Positions 1 to 6,602 of a stretch of DNA of 64,000 bases are shown here, one piece after another. This DNA is from Paenarthrobacter sp. AR 02. GTDB taxonomy: Bacteria; Actinomycetota; Actinomycetes; Actinomycetales; Micrococcaceae. Position numbers and translations under genes: made by a program. Each line of letters begins with the position of its first letter. Position 1 is the stretch's first letter. The stretch is taken from positions 558,001 through 622,000 of the forward strand of contig NZ_JAJUKH010000002.1 of assembly GCF_021538675.1 (NCBI RefSeq), read 5' to 3'. The notes beneath the pieces are model-generated. The model saw only the letters and a list, made by a program, of their open reading frames with translations, did not search any database and had not been told where the DNA came from.

Positions 1-609
1 CTGGCGAAGGACGGCGAGGGATTCCGCGGAGAGGTCGGGCCCTCGTTCGGCGAACCAAACAGTCATGGCCGCCTTGCCGCAGGAGATCACCGAGCCCGCC
101 AAAGCATGCAAGTAGAGCTCGCTGATGCCTTCACCGAGCCTGCTGCGGGCAGCGTCAATGATTTGCCCGGTGCAGTGTTCCCAGGCTTCAAGCTCGGAGC
201 GGGCCAACGCGCGGTTGTCCTGGTTGAGGCTGAACAGCTCGGCCATGGGTGCCACGGACATCGGATCTGCGAGGGCCATGAGGGCGGCCTGCGCGGATTC
301 AAGGATGGATTCTTCTGCGGGGCGCAGGCGGAATTGTTCCAGGGCGTGGTCCATGAAGCCGTCGGCCACTGATGCCAGGGCCGCTTCGAGGCTGGGGAAA
401 TAGTTAAAGAAGGTCCGTCGCGAAACTCCCGCGCTGGCAGCGATGTCCTCGACGGTGAAATTGCCGGGGCCTTTGCTTCGGAGGAGGTCGAGGGCTGCGG
501 CGGCTATTGAACTGCGGGTTGCTGCTTTGTTGAGCTCACGACGCGAAGGCGTGCTCGGCTCGGGGAGGAGCGGATCCGGGGACGGCTCCTGGGTACTCGT
601 TGTGGTCAC
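1..609 (-). CDS. TetR/AcrR family transcriptional regulator (3' end outside the window)
   Basis: The minus strand is open from a GTG at 609 to the window edge, giving 203 codons without the stop. After a Pro/Ser-rich N-terminus comes a typical TetR helix-turn-helix at about residues 28-75, with 'FTVEDIAASAGVSRRTFFNY' as the core. The rest is an all-helical ligand-binding part. TetR proteins are dimeric one-component repressors that usually act on a neighbouring gene. The likely target gene lies left of the window or is the regulator itself, because a perfect palindrome (622-637) sits just upstream of its promoter. No Shine-Dalgarno sequence is seen. A TAGTGT hexamer lies exactly 6 nt before the GTG, so the mRNA is probably leaderless. 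The ligand is unknown. The family call is secure. Confidence 0.9.
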   Translation of the reverse strand, partial: MTTTSTQEPSPDPLLPEPSTPSRRELNKAATRSSIAAAALDLLRSKGPGNFTVEDIAASAGVSRRTFFNYFPSLEAALASVADGFMDHALEQFRLRPAEESILESAQAALMALADPMSVAPMAELFSLNQDNRALARSELEAWEHCTGQIIDAARSRLGEGISELYLHALAGSVISCGKAAMTVWFAERGPDLSAESLAVLRQ

Positions 610-615
610 GTAATT

Positions 616-621
616 ACACTA
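616..621 (-). promoter_or_regulatory. -10 hexamer of leaderless tetR-type gene
   Basis: On the minus strand TAGTGT is followed by exactly six bases and the GTG start at 609. This TAnnnT-N6-start layout recurs in the window. No -35 box is clear. Confidence 0.6.
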
Positions 622-637
622 AGTGCAACTTTGCACT
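622..637. promoter_or_regulatory. Perfect palindrome, likely TetR operator
   Basis: Two 7-bp arms, AGTGCAA and TTGCACT, are separated by CT. The site abuts the predicted -10 of the TetR gene, where bound repressor would block polymerase. That it binds this regulator is inferred from position and symmetry. Confidence 0.6.
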
Positions 638-672
638 CTGCGCAATTTGAATCTTTTGGAGCTGAACGGAAG

Positions 673-735
673 AGTCCCGCTCTTGTTCGCCTCACCCGCC
701 CTTGAAGGACGGGTTCAACGAACGAGAGCGGGACT
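673..735. terminator. Long hairpin between YbjQ-like gene and tetR-type gene
   Basis: A 17-nt arm at 673-689 pairs with 719-735 with a single mismatch. The 29-nt loop can itself form a short CCCG/CGGG stem. It lies downstream of the YbjQ-like gene on the minus strand and upstream of the TetR promoter region, so it most likely terminates transcription of the former. No long T-run follows. It could also be a dispersed intergenic palindrome. Confidence 0.5.
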
Positions 736-761
736 CAGTAAGGGGTTGGACCGTCTCCGAA

Positions 762-1223
762 TCAGAACTGCTGCGGAGGCGTGGGCTGGGCGGGTTGCGT
801 GGGCTGCGCAGGTTGCGTGGGTTGCGCAGGGGGAGCGGACTGCTGCTGGGCGGCGGTCTTCGTCAGGTAGATCGACTGCCCCGTAGCCCCGGGCTCGCCT
901 TCGCCGAGGGGGAGCACATAGACGGCGGTTCCGTAGGCGCAGACCTCGGTCCAGTTGGTGCCCATCTCGGAGGTGTCGAAACGCATGGCCACAATGGCGT
1001 TGGCGCCGCGCTGCTGCGCTTCGTTGACCATGCGTGCCATGACTTCCTGGCGGCTCTCGTAGAGTGCCTTGGTCATCTCGGGCAGCTCACCGCCTCCAAG
1101 TGAGCGGAAACCGGCAAGCATCTGCGAGCCGATGTCCCGTGAACGGACAGTGAGGCCCATGACTTCGCCGAACACGGCGTCGATCCGGTGACCCGGAATT
1201 TCATTTGAAGTGACGATCAGCAT
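762..1223 (-). CDS. YbjQ/UPF0145 family protein with Gln/Pro-rich tail
   Basis: A 153-residue protein. Residues 1-105 match the YbjQ (UPF0145, putative heavy-metal-binding) fold: an N-terminal 'MLIVTSNEIPG' strand, 'GEVMGLTVRSRD', and the conserved 'GANAIVAMRFDTSEM' and 'TEVCAYGTAV' segments. Family members form oligomeric barrels, and their cellular role is not established. The last ~30 residues are a low-complexity tail built from AQPTQP units, which the family core lacks. The ATG at 1221-1223 is supported by TAGGCT six bases upstream (leaderless). It is a single-gene unit flanked by hairpins on both sides. The family is confident, the function unknown. Confidence 0.85.
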   Translation of the reverse strand: MLIVTSNEIPGHRIDAVFGEVMGLTVRSRDIGSQMLAGFRSLGGGELPEMTKALYESRQEVMARMVNEAQQRGANAIVAMRFDTSEMGTNWTEVCAYGTAVYVLPLGEGEPGATGQSIYLTKTAAQQQSAPPAQPTQPAQPTQPAQPTPPQQF

Positions 1224-1229
1224 GGTCAG

Positions 1230-1235
1230 AGCCTA
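1230..1235 (-). promoter_or_regulatory. -10 hexamer of leaderless ybjQ-like gene
   Basis: TAGGCT on the minus strand, then CTGACC, then ATG. The DUF885 gene (6290) has the same hexamer at the same distance. Confidence 0.6.
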
Positions 1236-1260
1236 TCCAGCTTTGGGCCCATTAAGAGGG

Positions 1261-1292
1261 AAATCCCCCGGGGAGAACTCCCCGGGGGATTT
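1261..1292 (-). terminator. Rho-independent-type terminator after the symporter gene
   Basis: A perfect 15-bp stem (1261-1275 with 1278-1292) has a 2-nt AA spacer, so the actual loop is a few bases larger. It is rich in C/G runs. It sits 25 nt beyond the stop of the minus-strand symporter gene and before the YbjQ-like promoter. Confidence 0.75.
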
Positions 1293-1316
1293 ACACCGTT
1301 CTAGAAAGGGGTGGAA

Positions 1317-2750
1317 TCAGGCTTTCGTGCCCGCGAGCTCCCTTTCATCCGCTTCGGCGGCGGCTTTGTCGGCTGCGTATTCATCAGCAAACGCAGCGCC
1401 ATTGCGGGGTGCGTTGTAGAGCGACTCGTCCAGGATGCCTTGACGCTTTGCCACGATGGCGGGGATCAAAGCCTGGCCCGCAACGTTGACGGCCGTGCGG
1501 CCCATGTCCAGGATGGGATCGATCGCCAGCAGGAGGCCGACGCCGGCAAGCGGCAGTCCCAGCGTGGAAAGGGTCAGGGTGAGCATGACCACTGCGCCGG
1601 TGGTGCCGGCCGTTGCAGCGGAACCGAGGACGGAGACCAGCACGATCAGCAGGTACTGGCTGAAGTCCAGGTTGATACCGAAGAACTGAGCCACAAAGAT
1701 TGCTGCGATAGCCGGGTAGATTGCAGCGCAGCCATCCATCTTGGTGGTGGCGCCCAGCGGCACGGCAAAGGAAGCGTAGCCGGAGGGGACGCCCAGGTTC
1801 CGTTCAGTGACACGCTGCGTGAGCGGCAGCGTGCCGATGGAGGAACGAGAGACGAATGCCAGCTGGACGGCCGGCCACACACCGGAGAAGTACTGCTTGA
1901 CGGACAAGCCGTGGACGCGGACCAGGATCGGGTACAGAACAAAGAGCACCAGTGCCAGGCCGATGTAGATGGCGGCCGTGAACTTTCCCAGAGAACCGAT
2001 GGTGTCCCAGCCGTAGATCGCGACAGCGTTGCCGATCAGGCCCACCGTGCCCAGCGGGGCGATGCGGATGATCCACCAGAGGACCTTCTGGATGACGGCC
2101 AGGGCGGAAGCGTTGAAAGTCAGGAAAGCTTCGGCCTGCTTACCGACCTTGAGGGCGGCGATGCCGACGGCGATGGCGACCACAAGGATCTGGAGCACGT
2201 TGAAGCTGACGGAGGTGCTGACGGTCGTGGCAGCGTTCGCGCTTTCGGTAACGGTTGAGCTGGCGCCGAGTCCCAGGAAGTTCTTCGGGAACAGCCCGAT
2301 CAGGAATGCCCACCAGTCGCCGGTCTTGCCAGCGTATTCAGCTTTCTGGGTGATGCCGGTGGCTGCGCCGGGCTGCAGGAGCACGCCCAAGCCGATGCCG
2401 ATCAGTACCGAAACGAGCGACGTGATGGCGAACCAGAGCAGGGTGTTCCAAGCCAGACGCGCAGCGTTGGAAACCTGCCGCAGGTTGGCGATAGAGCTCA
2501 CCACGGCGGTGAAGATCAAAGGAACGACGGCGGTCTGCAGCAACGAGACGTAGCTGGAGCCGATCGTCTGGAGGGTTGCGCCAAGGCCGTTGGGGGCTGA
2601 CTTGGTGCTGCCTGTGTACTTGGCGATGAGGCCAAGGACGAGGCCCACAATGAGGGCTGCGATGATCTGGACGCCGAAGGAACCGGCCCACTTGGGGAGC
2701 CGGAAGCCGGGCTTGCCAGCTGCGGGGGAAGTGTTGGTTGAGGTGCTCAC
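1317..2750 (-). CDS. Dicarboxylate/amino acid:cation symporter (DAACS family)
   Basis: A 477-residue membrane protein of the GltP/DctA family, which couples uptake of glutamate/aspartate or C4-dicarboxylates to H+ or Na+. About eight hydrophobic helices are visible. Family landmarks are the Ser-rich re-entrant loop 'FVSRSSIGTLPLTQRV', 'ATTKMDGCAAIYPAIAAIF', and the later 'AVVMLTLTLSTLGLPLAGV...DPILDMGRTAVNVAG' region, with the Asp/Arg/Asn residues of the substrate site. The GTG at 2750 is chosen because TAACGT lies six bases upstream and no Shine-Dalgarno is present. That -10 lies inside an inverted repeat, suggesting local repression. The substrate cannot be read from sequence alone. A C4-dicarboxylate/citrate theme recurs at 42-46 kb, but the loci are not linked. 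Confidence 0.9.
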   Translation of the reverse strand: MSTSTNTSPAAGKPGFRLPKWAGSFGVQIIAALIVGLVLGLIAKYTGSTKSAPNGLGATLQTIGSSYVSLLQTAVVPLIFTAVVSSIANLRQVSNAARLAWNTLLWFAITSLVSVLIGIGLGVLLQPGAATGITQKAEYAGKTGDWWAFLIGLFPKNFLGLGASSTVTESANAATTVSTSVSFNVLQILVVAIAVGIAALKVGKQAEAFLTFNASALAVIQKVLWWIIRIAPLGTVGLIGNAVAIYGWDTIGSLGKFTAAIYIGLALVLFVLYPILVRVHGLSVKQYFSGVWPAVQLAFVSRSSIGTLPLTQRVTERNLGVPSGYASFAVPLGATTKMDGCAAIYPAIAAIFVAQFFGINLDFSQYLLIVLVSVLGSAATAGTTGAVVMLTLTLSTLGLPLAGVGLLLAIDPILDMGRTAVNVAGQALIPAIVAKRQGILDESLYNAPRNGAAFADEYAADKAAAEADERELAGTKA

Positions 2751-2751
2751 C

Positions 2752-2770
2752 GGAACACGTTAGGTGTTCC
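2752..2770. promoter_or_regulatory. Inverted repeat covering the symporter -10
   Basis: GGAACAC (2752-2758) and GTGTTCC (2764-2770) are perfect arms spaced by 5 nt. The predicted minus-strand -10 TAACGT (2757-2762) lies within it and the GTG start is 2 nt away. It looks like an operator for an unidentified repressor, although a 5' hairpin is possible. Confidence 0.5.
2757..2762 (-). promoter_or_regulatory. -10 hexamer of leaderless symporter gene
   Basis: TAACGT on the minus strand is followed by GTTCCG and the GTG start at 2750. The spacing matches the other leaderless genes here. Confidence 0.55.
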
Positions 2771-2876
2771 CCAAATAACATAGCGAACGGACGTTGAGAA
2801 ATGTTACGGGCGTGAAAGTTATTCCTACCGCTTCCGTGATGTTGACCTCAGCTCGTAATACGTCGCCGGCGGCGCG

Positions 2877-3665
2877 ATGATAGTGGCTGGAGTCGTGGGC
2901 GGCACCTTGCTCATGGCCGTTCCAGGCGTCGGGCCCGTATTGGGTGGCATCGTCATGGGCGCTGCGATAAGCGCTGGCACTTCCATGATTTCGCAGACGG
3001 CAACGAACGGCTCAATCGACTGGGGAAGGGTCGGAACTGAAGCGGTCATCGGTGGTGTCGCCGGAGCGTTCGGCGGGGCGGCGGGTATGGTGGTCGCCCG
3101 TGGTGGAGGTGCGGTAGCCATTGCCGTGGTCAGTGGCGGTGTTGACGGGGGTATAGGGGCCGGGGCGAGCTATCTTTTCAGTGGGGGTCCTCACACGGTC
3201 ACAGGACTTCTTGACGCTACTGCGCGTGGAACCATTATTGGAGCGGGCACCGGGGGAATTGCTCACGGTGCCACCTCCAAAGCGGACGATCTTTTCCACG
3301 GTATACAAACTACCAATCACGCCGGCCAGTCTTTGAGGACCATGAGCCCGAGACCCACGGGAGCCTGCGATGTATTGAATGGAGTCCGTCTTCGTGCGCA
3401 GCTGGCCGGAAAAGAGATAGCTGGCGGGCACGCATTTGGAAAGCACGTAGTGGATGAGGGGCAGTTTCCGGGAATTACAAGTAGGGAGCAATTTGCTTCT
3501 AGCATTGAGAATGTGATGATTAATGGCACGCCCCGCCATTTGCCAAATGGCAAGAGCTTCTACTGGCTTGACGATACTGTAGTGATAAGAAACCCGAGGG
3601 CTGCCGATGGTGGCACATCCTTCAAACCAGATGACGGATATCAATATTTTATTTCGAGTTCTTAA
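2877..3665 (+). CDS. Orphan polymorphic-toxin C-terminal module (probable N-terminally truncated toxin)
   Basis: A 262-residue product from the first in-frame ATG. Residues 1-110 are hydrophobic and Gly-rich ('IVAGVVGGTLLMAVPGVGPV', 'GGVAGAFGGAAGMV'), the usual pre-toxin region of Rhs/LXG-type polymorphic toxins. The last ~95 residues ('GGHAFGKHV', 'SREQFASSIENVM', 'NGKSFYWLDDTVVIRNP', 'DGGTSFKPDDGYQYF') look like a small nuclease toxin of the BECR RNase type; that assignment is from memory and tentative. No RBS precedes the ATG. The frame continues upstream through an in-frame TAA (2856-2858), after residues that read naturally into 'YVAGGAM', so it may be the tail of a once larger toxin. 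Base composition is less GC-rich than in neighbouring genes, especially after 3400. It is followed at 9 nt by a probable immunity gene. Confidence 0.65.
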   Translation: MIVAGVVGGTLLMAVPGVGPVLGGIVMGAAISAGTSMISQTATNGSIDWGRVGTEAVIGGVAGAFGGAAGMVVARGGGAVAIAVVSGGVDGGIGAGASYLFSGGPHTVTGLLDATARGTIIGAGTGGIAHGATSKADDLFHGIQTTNHAGQSLRTMSPRPTGACDVLNGVRLRAQLAGKEIAGGHAFGKHVVDEGQFPGITSREQFASSIENVMINGTPRHLPNGKSFYWLDDTVVIRNPRAADGGTSFKPDDGYQYFISSS

Positions 3666-3673
3666 GGTGGGTA

Positions 3674-4156
3674 ATGCGCTGGATTCTTGAAGAGCCAGGA
3701 TATGAGGTCGAAGACCGTCGCGAGGAGGTGCTGCAGGAGGGCCCCCCGGGACATATCCTCATCGGAACATCTCCTCAGACTATCGTTGCCCTCGCAAACT
3801 GCCTGAATGAAGCATCGGCTACTGCCCTGGATCGGGCCAGGTTTGCTGTCGCAAGGGATACGCTTCGACGCGTTCAGGAGCAGGCAGGTCCTTTTTGGAT
3901 GGAGAACCCACACGGATCATTCAGTTCTGAAAAACCATTGATGTGGAGTTCAATGGAACTACAGGGACAAGAACTTATCGATCTTTTCGACTGCTATGAG
4001 GAAGGGTGGTTTCCGGTAGCTGTCGACGACGGAGAAACTGATGTCTTACGAACGGCCGTATTGGCAGTGTTGCGGACAATTGATAATGAGGAGCTTGTCT
4101 CGCGCGTCGATGCTACTGAAACGCAGCTAAGGGAACTCCTTCATCATATGAGATGA
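3674..4156 (+). CDS. Probable immunity protein for the upstream toxin module
   Basis: A 160-residue soluble, acidic protein with no signal peptide, membrane segment or family I recognise. A good ribosome site (AAGGTGGG, 3664-3671) overlaps the stop codon of the toxin module and precedes the ATG by 2-4 nt, so the two are translationally linked. Size, acidity, AT-richer composition and position immediately 3' of a toxin domain are the classic features of a cognate immunity protein. That function is inferred from context. Visible features are a mid-protein 'LNEASATALDRARFAVARDT' helix and a C-terminal helix 'RVDATETQLRELLHHM'. Confidence 0.55.
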   Translation: MRWILEEPGYEVEDRREEVLQEGPPGHILIGTSPQTIVALANCLNEASATALDRARFAVARDTLRRVQEQAGPFWMENPHGSFSSEKPLMWSSMELQGQELIDLFDCYEEGWFPVAVDDGETDVLRTAVLAVLRTIDNEELVSRVDATETQLRELLHHMR

Positions 4157-4214
4157 ACTGTCGTGTCTGTTCTAAGAATTTAGTGGGGACTGACGGCGAG
4201 TCGGAGGAAAACAA

Positions 4215-4550
4215 TTGACGCAGAATCTTGCATTGCCAGTTCTCTATGACCGCATGATCGAGCGTGGCATGGTGGACCTGGAACCCTGGGAACTTCTACG
4301 CGGAGCACGGCAGGCGCAGCGGATGAAACACCTGGACGAGGTTTTCCCTGGCTGGAACCTGATTCCTTTCGCCGGCAGGTCCGATAACGATAATGTGGCC
4401 TGCTGGACCGGAAAGGACGTCGTAGTTGTCGATGACTACGATGTGATGCGGGATGCGACTGGGGCAGCCGTACGGCACCCGGCAGCGGAATACCACTCGA
4501 TGGATGAATGGCTGATTGCGGCAATACGGGATTTCATAGAGTTTGACTGA
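4215..4550 (+). CDS. Second candidate immunity protein, possibly SUKH/SMI1-KNR4-like
   Basis: A 111-residue small acidic protein. The TTG at 4215 is preferred because GGAGG (4203-4207) is ideally placed; the internal ATGs have no such site. The order 'WNLIPFAGRSDNDNVACW' followed by a strand 'DVVVVDDYD' and a terminal 'SMDEWLIAAIRDFIEF' helix recalls the SUKH superfamily of immunity proteins. It is shorter than most members, so this is tentative. It follows the first immunity candidate by 58 nt and may protect against another toxin variant, as in immunity arrays, or be a second gene for the same toxin. A strong terminator closes the island 20 nt downstream. Confidence 0.5.
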   Translation: MTQNLALPVLYDRMIERGMVDLEPWELLRGARQAQRMKHLDEVFPGWNLIPFAGRSDNDNVACWTGKDVVVVDDYDVMRDATGAAVRHPAAEYHSMDEWLIAAIRDFIEFD

Positions 4551-4570
4551 ACTACCGTTGCGGCACACCG

Positions 4571-4599
4571 AGAACCCCCGGCCTCTGGCCGGGGGTTCT
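4571..4599. terminator. Bidirectional terminator between toxin island and DUF885 gene
   Basis: A perfect 13-bp stem (4571-4583 / 4587-4599) with a TCT loop lies between convergent genes ending at 4550 and 4608. Confidence 0.85.
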
Positions 4600-4607
4600 C
4601 AAGCAGA

Positions 4608-6290
4608 TCAGCCCAGCAAGGCCCGCCGCAGCACGTCCAAACCAACTGAGCCGATGTTGAGTGCCTTGCTGTGGAAGGACTTCAGGTCAAAGCCGTCGCG
4701 CCCCTCCAGCTCGGCACGGATCTGTTCCCACAGGCGCTGGCCCACCTTGTAAGACGGCGCTTGGCCGGGCCAGCCGAGGTAGCGCGTGAACTCGAACTGG
4801 AGTTGGCCTTCGCTGATGTCGAGGTTGGCTTTGAGGAAATCGAAGCCCTTTTCAGGGGTCCAAGTGCCGATGCCCCAGCGTTCGGGGACGGGCAGTTCCA
4901 GATGGACGCCGATGTCGAAGACCACACGGGCTGCCCGCATGCGTTGTCCGTCCAGCATGCCCATGTGGTCGCCCGGGTCCTTGAGGTATCCGAGTTCCAG
5001 CATGAGCTGCTCCGCGTAGAGCGCCCAGCCTTCGCCGTGGCCGGAGACCCAGCAGACATTGCGGCGCCAGTTGTTCAGGAGTTCGCGGCGGTAGGTTGCC
5101 GTTGCGACCTGGAGGTGGTGGCCGGGGACGCCTTCGTGGAAGACAGTGGTGGTTTCGGACCATGTCGTGAACGTGTCCTCGCCTGCTGGAACTGACCACC
5201 ACATGCGCCCGGGCCGGGAGAAGTCGTCAGAGGGGCCGGTGTAGTAGATGCCACCCTCATCGGTAGGGGCGATCATGCACTCGAGGGTTTTCATGACGTC
5301 GGGAATATCGAAGTGGACGTCGGCCAGCTCAGACACGGCACGGTCGGAGAGTTCCTGCATCCAGGTTTTGAGTGCGTCGGTGCCCTTGATCTGGCGGGCG
5401 GGGTCGTTGTTGAGGATGGCCTTGGCTTCGTCAATGGATGCGCCTGGCTTGATCTGCCCTGCAACCTTTTCCTGCTCCCCGATGAGCCGTTCAAGCTCCT
5501 GAACACCCCACGCGTAGGTTTCCTCGAGATCCACTTCAGCACCAACAAATGAACGGGAGGCCAGTGCGTAGCGTTCGCGCCCGACGGCGTCTTTTTCGGG
5601 GGCAAGGGGGAGGAGCTCGTCCCGGAGGAAAGAACCGAGGGCGCTGTACGCTGAACGCGCGGCCGAAGTGCCGGCGTCGAGCCTGTCCTGAATATCGGTG
5701 GGCAACGGCTGGCCATTCACGGCGGCCGATGAAGTCATCTTGGCGAAGAATCCGTCCTCCGCGGCGTATCGGCCGGTCTGCTCGATGACGATGCGAACCT
5801 GCCGGGCAGCTGCTACTTTGCCGGCGTCCGCAGCGGAGCGAAGAGACGCAATATAGCCTTCAATCGCCCCGGGAACGTTTGCTGCACGTCCCGCAATGTG
5901 CTCCCACTGTTCCGCAGTGTCCGTCGGCATGAGGTCGAAGACGGCGCGGATGTCCTGGGCGGGCGAGGCGATGTTGTTGAGGTCGGCGGCGTCCCAACCG
6001 GACTCGTGGATCTCCAGCTCCAGTCCGAGCCGCTCGCGCATGGCATCCAGGGTGACGGCGTCCACGTCATCCGACGGCTCAAGGCCGGCCAGGGCGTCCA
6101 ATGCCAACCGTGTGGCCTCCGCATGAGCCTCGGCACCGGCGGGCGAGTAGTCCTGATATTCGGTTTCGTGTCCCGGCAGCCCAAGCGTGGTGGCGAAGCT
6201 GGGGTTGAGTTCGATCAGCTTTTCTGTGTACGCGTCAGCGACGGCATCGATGGCGGACTTCGGGCGTACGGGGGTGTTTGCAGTAGTCAC
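4608..6290 (-). CDS. DUF885 family protein, predicted metallopeptidase-like
   Basis: A 560-residue DUF885 protein without signal peptide, so probably cytoplasmic. The hallmark is the C-terminal 'TTVFHEGVPGHHLQVAT' motif: an HExxx-GHH arrangement like the zinc site of gluzincin-type peptidases. It is followed by 'GHGEGWALYAEQLMLELGY', which supplies further Glu residues. The substrate is not established, and a peptidase or hydrolase role is family-level inference. The start is the GTG at 6290, with TAGGCT six bases upstream (leaderless). An in-family length of 550-600 indicates an intact gene. It is transcribed alone, ending at a strong bidirectional hairpin. Confidence 0.85.
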   Translation of the reverse strand: MTTANTPVRPKSAIDAVADAYTEKLIELNPSFATTLGLPGHETEYQDYSPAGAEAHAEATRLALDALAGLEPSDDVDAVTLDAMRERLGLELEIHESGWDAADLNNIASPAQDIRAVFDLMPTDTAEQWEHIAGRAANVPGAIEGYIASLRSAADAGKVAAARQVRIVIEQTGRYAAEDGFFAKMTSSAAVNGQPLPTDIQDRLDAGTSAARSAYSALGSFLRDELLPLAPEKDAVGRERYALASRSFVGAEVDLEETYAWGVQELERLIGEQEKVAGQIKPGASIDEAKAILNNDPARQIKGTDALKTWMQELSDRAVSELADVHFDIPDVMKTLECMIAPTDEGGIYYTGPSDDFSRPGRMWWSVPAGEDTFTTWSETTTVFHEGVPGHHLQVATATYRRELLNNWRRNVCWVSGHGEGWALYAEQLMLELGYLKDPGDHMGMLDGQRMRAARVVFDIGVHLELPVPERWGIGTWTPEKGFDFLKANLDISEGQLQFEFTRYLGWPGQAPSYKVGQRLWEQIRAELEGRDGFDLKSFHSKALNIGSVGLDVLRRALLG

Positions 6291-6296
6291 CCACAG

Positions 6297-6302
6297 AGCC
6301 TA
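6297..6302 (-). promoter_or_regulatory. -10 hexamer of leaderless DUF885 gene
   Basis: Minus-strand TAGGCT, then CTGTGG, then GTG. It is nearly identical over 12 nt to the YbjQ-like gene's promoter at 1224-1235. Confidence 0.6.
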
Positions 6303-6356
6303 TCCGCGACGCCGCCTACGTGAAAGAGTTGTTGAACTTTTCTACGCGCGGCAGAA

Positions 6357-6602
6357 CTATCCGCGACTACGCCGCCACGCACCCGGACCCGGGGTGGGGT
6401 CCAGGCGCAGTTGTTGGCGACGGACCCAGTGACGGACGTTCGGCTTGGTTGGGGCGGCTTCCTGCGGTGTCCCAAGGGAGATCACGACGGCGGCAATCGC
6501 CGCGAGCTCTTCGGCCGTCGGTTCGCCCTTGACCACCGAGAACAGCGGGGTGGCCGGTTCTTGATCGGGCGCCGTATCGGCGCGGTGCTTCGGCGTGCTC
6601 AC
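6357..6602 (-). CDS. accE: Acyl-CoA carboxylase epsilon subunit
   Basis: An 81-residue protein with the short AccE signature '[20 protein letters not shown]' followed by a basic, Trp-containing tail. In actinobacteria this small subunit binds the carboxyltransferase hexamer and stimulates acyl-/propionyl-CoA carboxylase. Its GTG start overlaps the accD stop by 4 nt (GTGA on the minus strand), so its translation is coupled to accD. This matches the epsilon gene position known from Streptomyces pcc/acc operons. The segment '[20 protein letters not shown]' after the conserved helix is typical. The call rests on motif plus position. Confidence 0.85.
   Translation of the reverse strand: MSTPKHRADTAPDQEPATPLFSVVKGEPTAEELAAIAAVVISLGTPQEAAPTKPNVRHWVRRQQLRLDPTPGPGAWRRSRG

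Noticed and set aside
1311..2258. Long open frame antisense to the symporter gene
   Set aside because: It is the complement of a clear DAACS gene with strong GC-third-position bias; the product is Arg/Asp-rich and has no domain or ribosome site.
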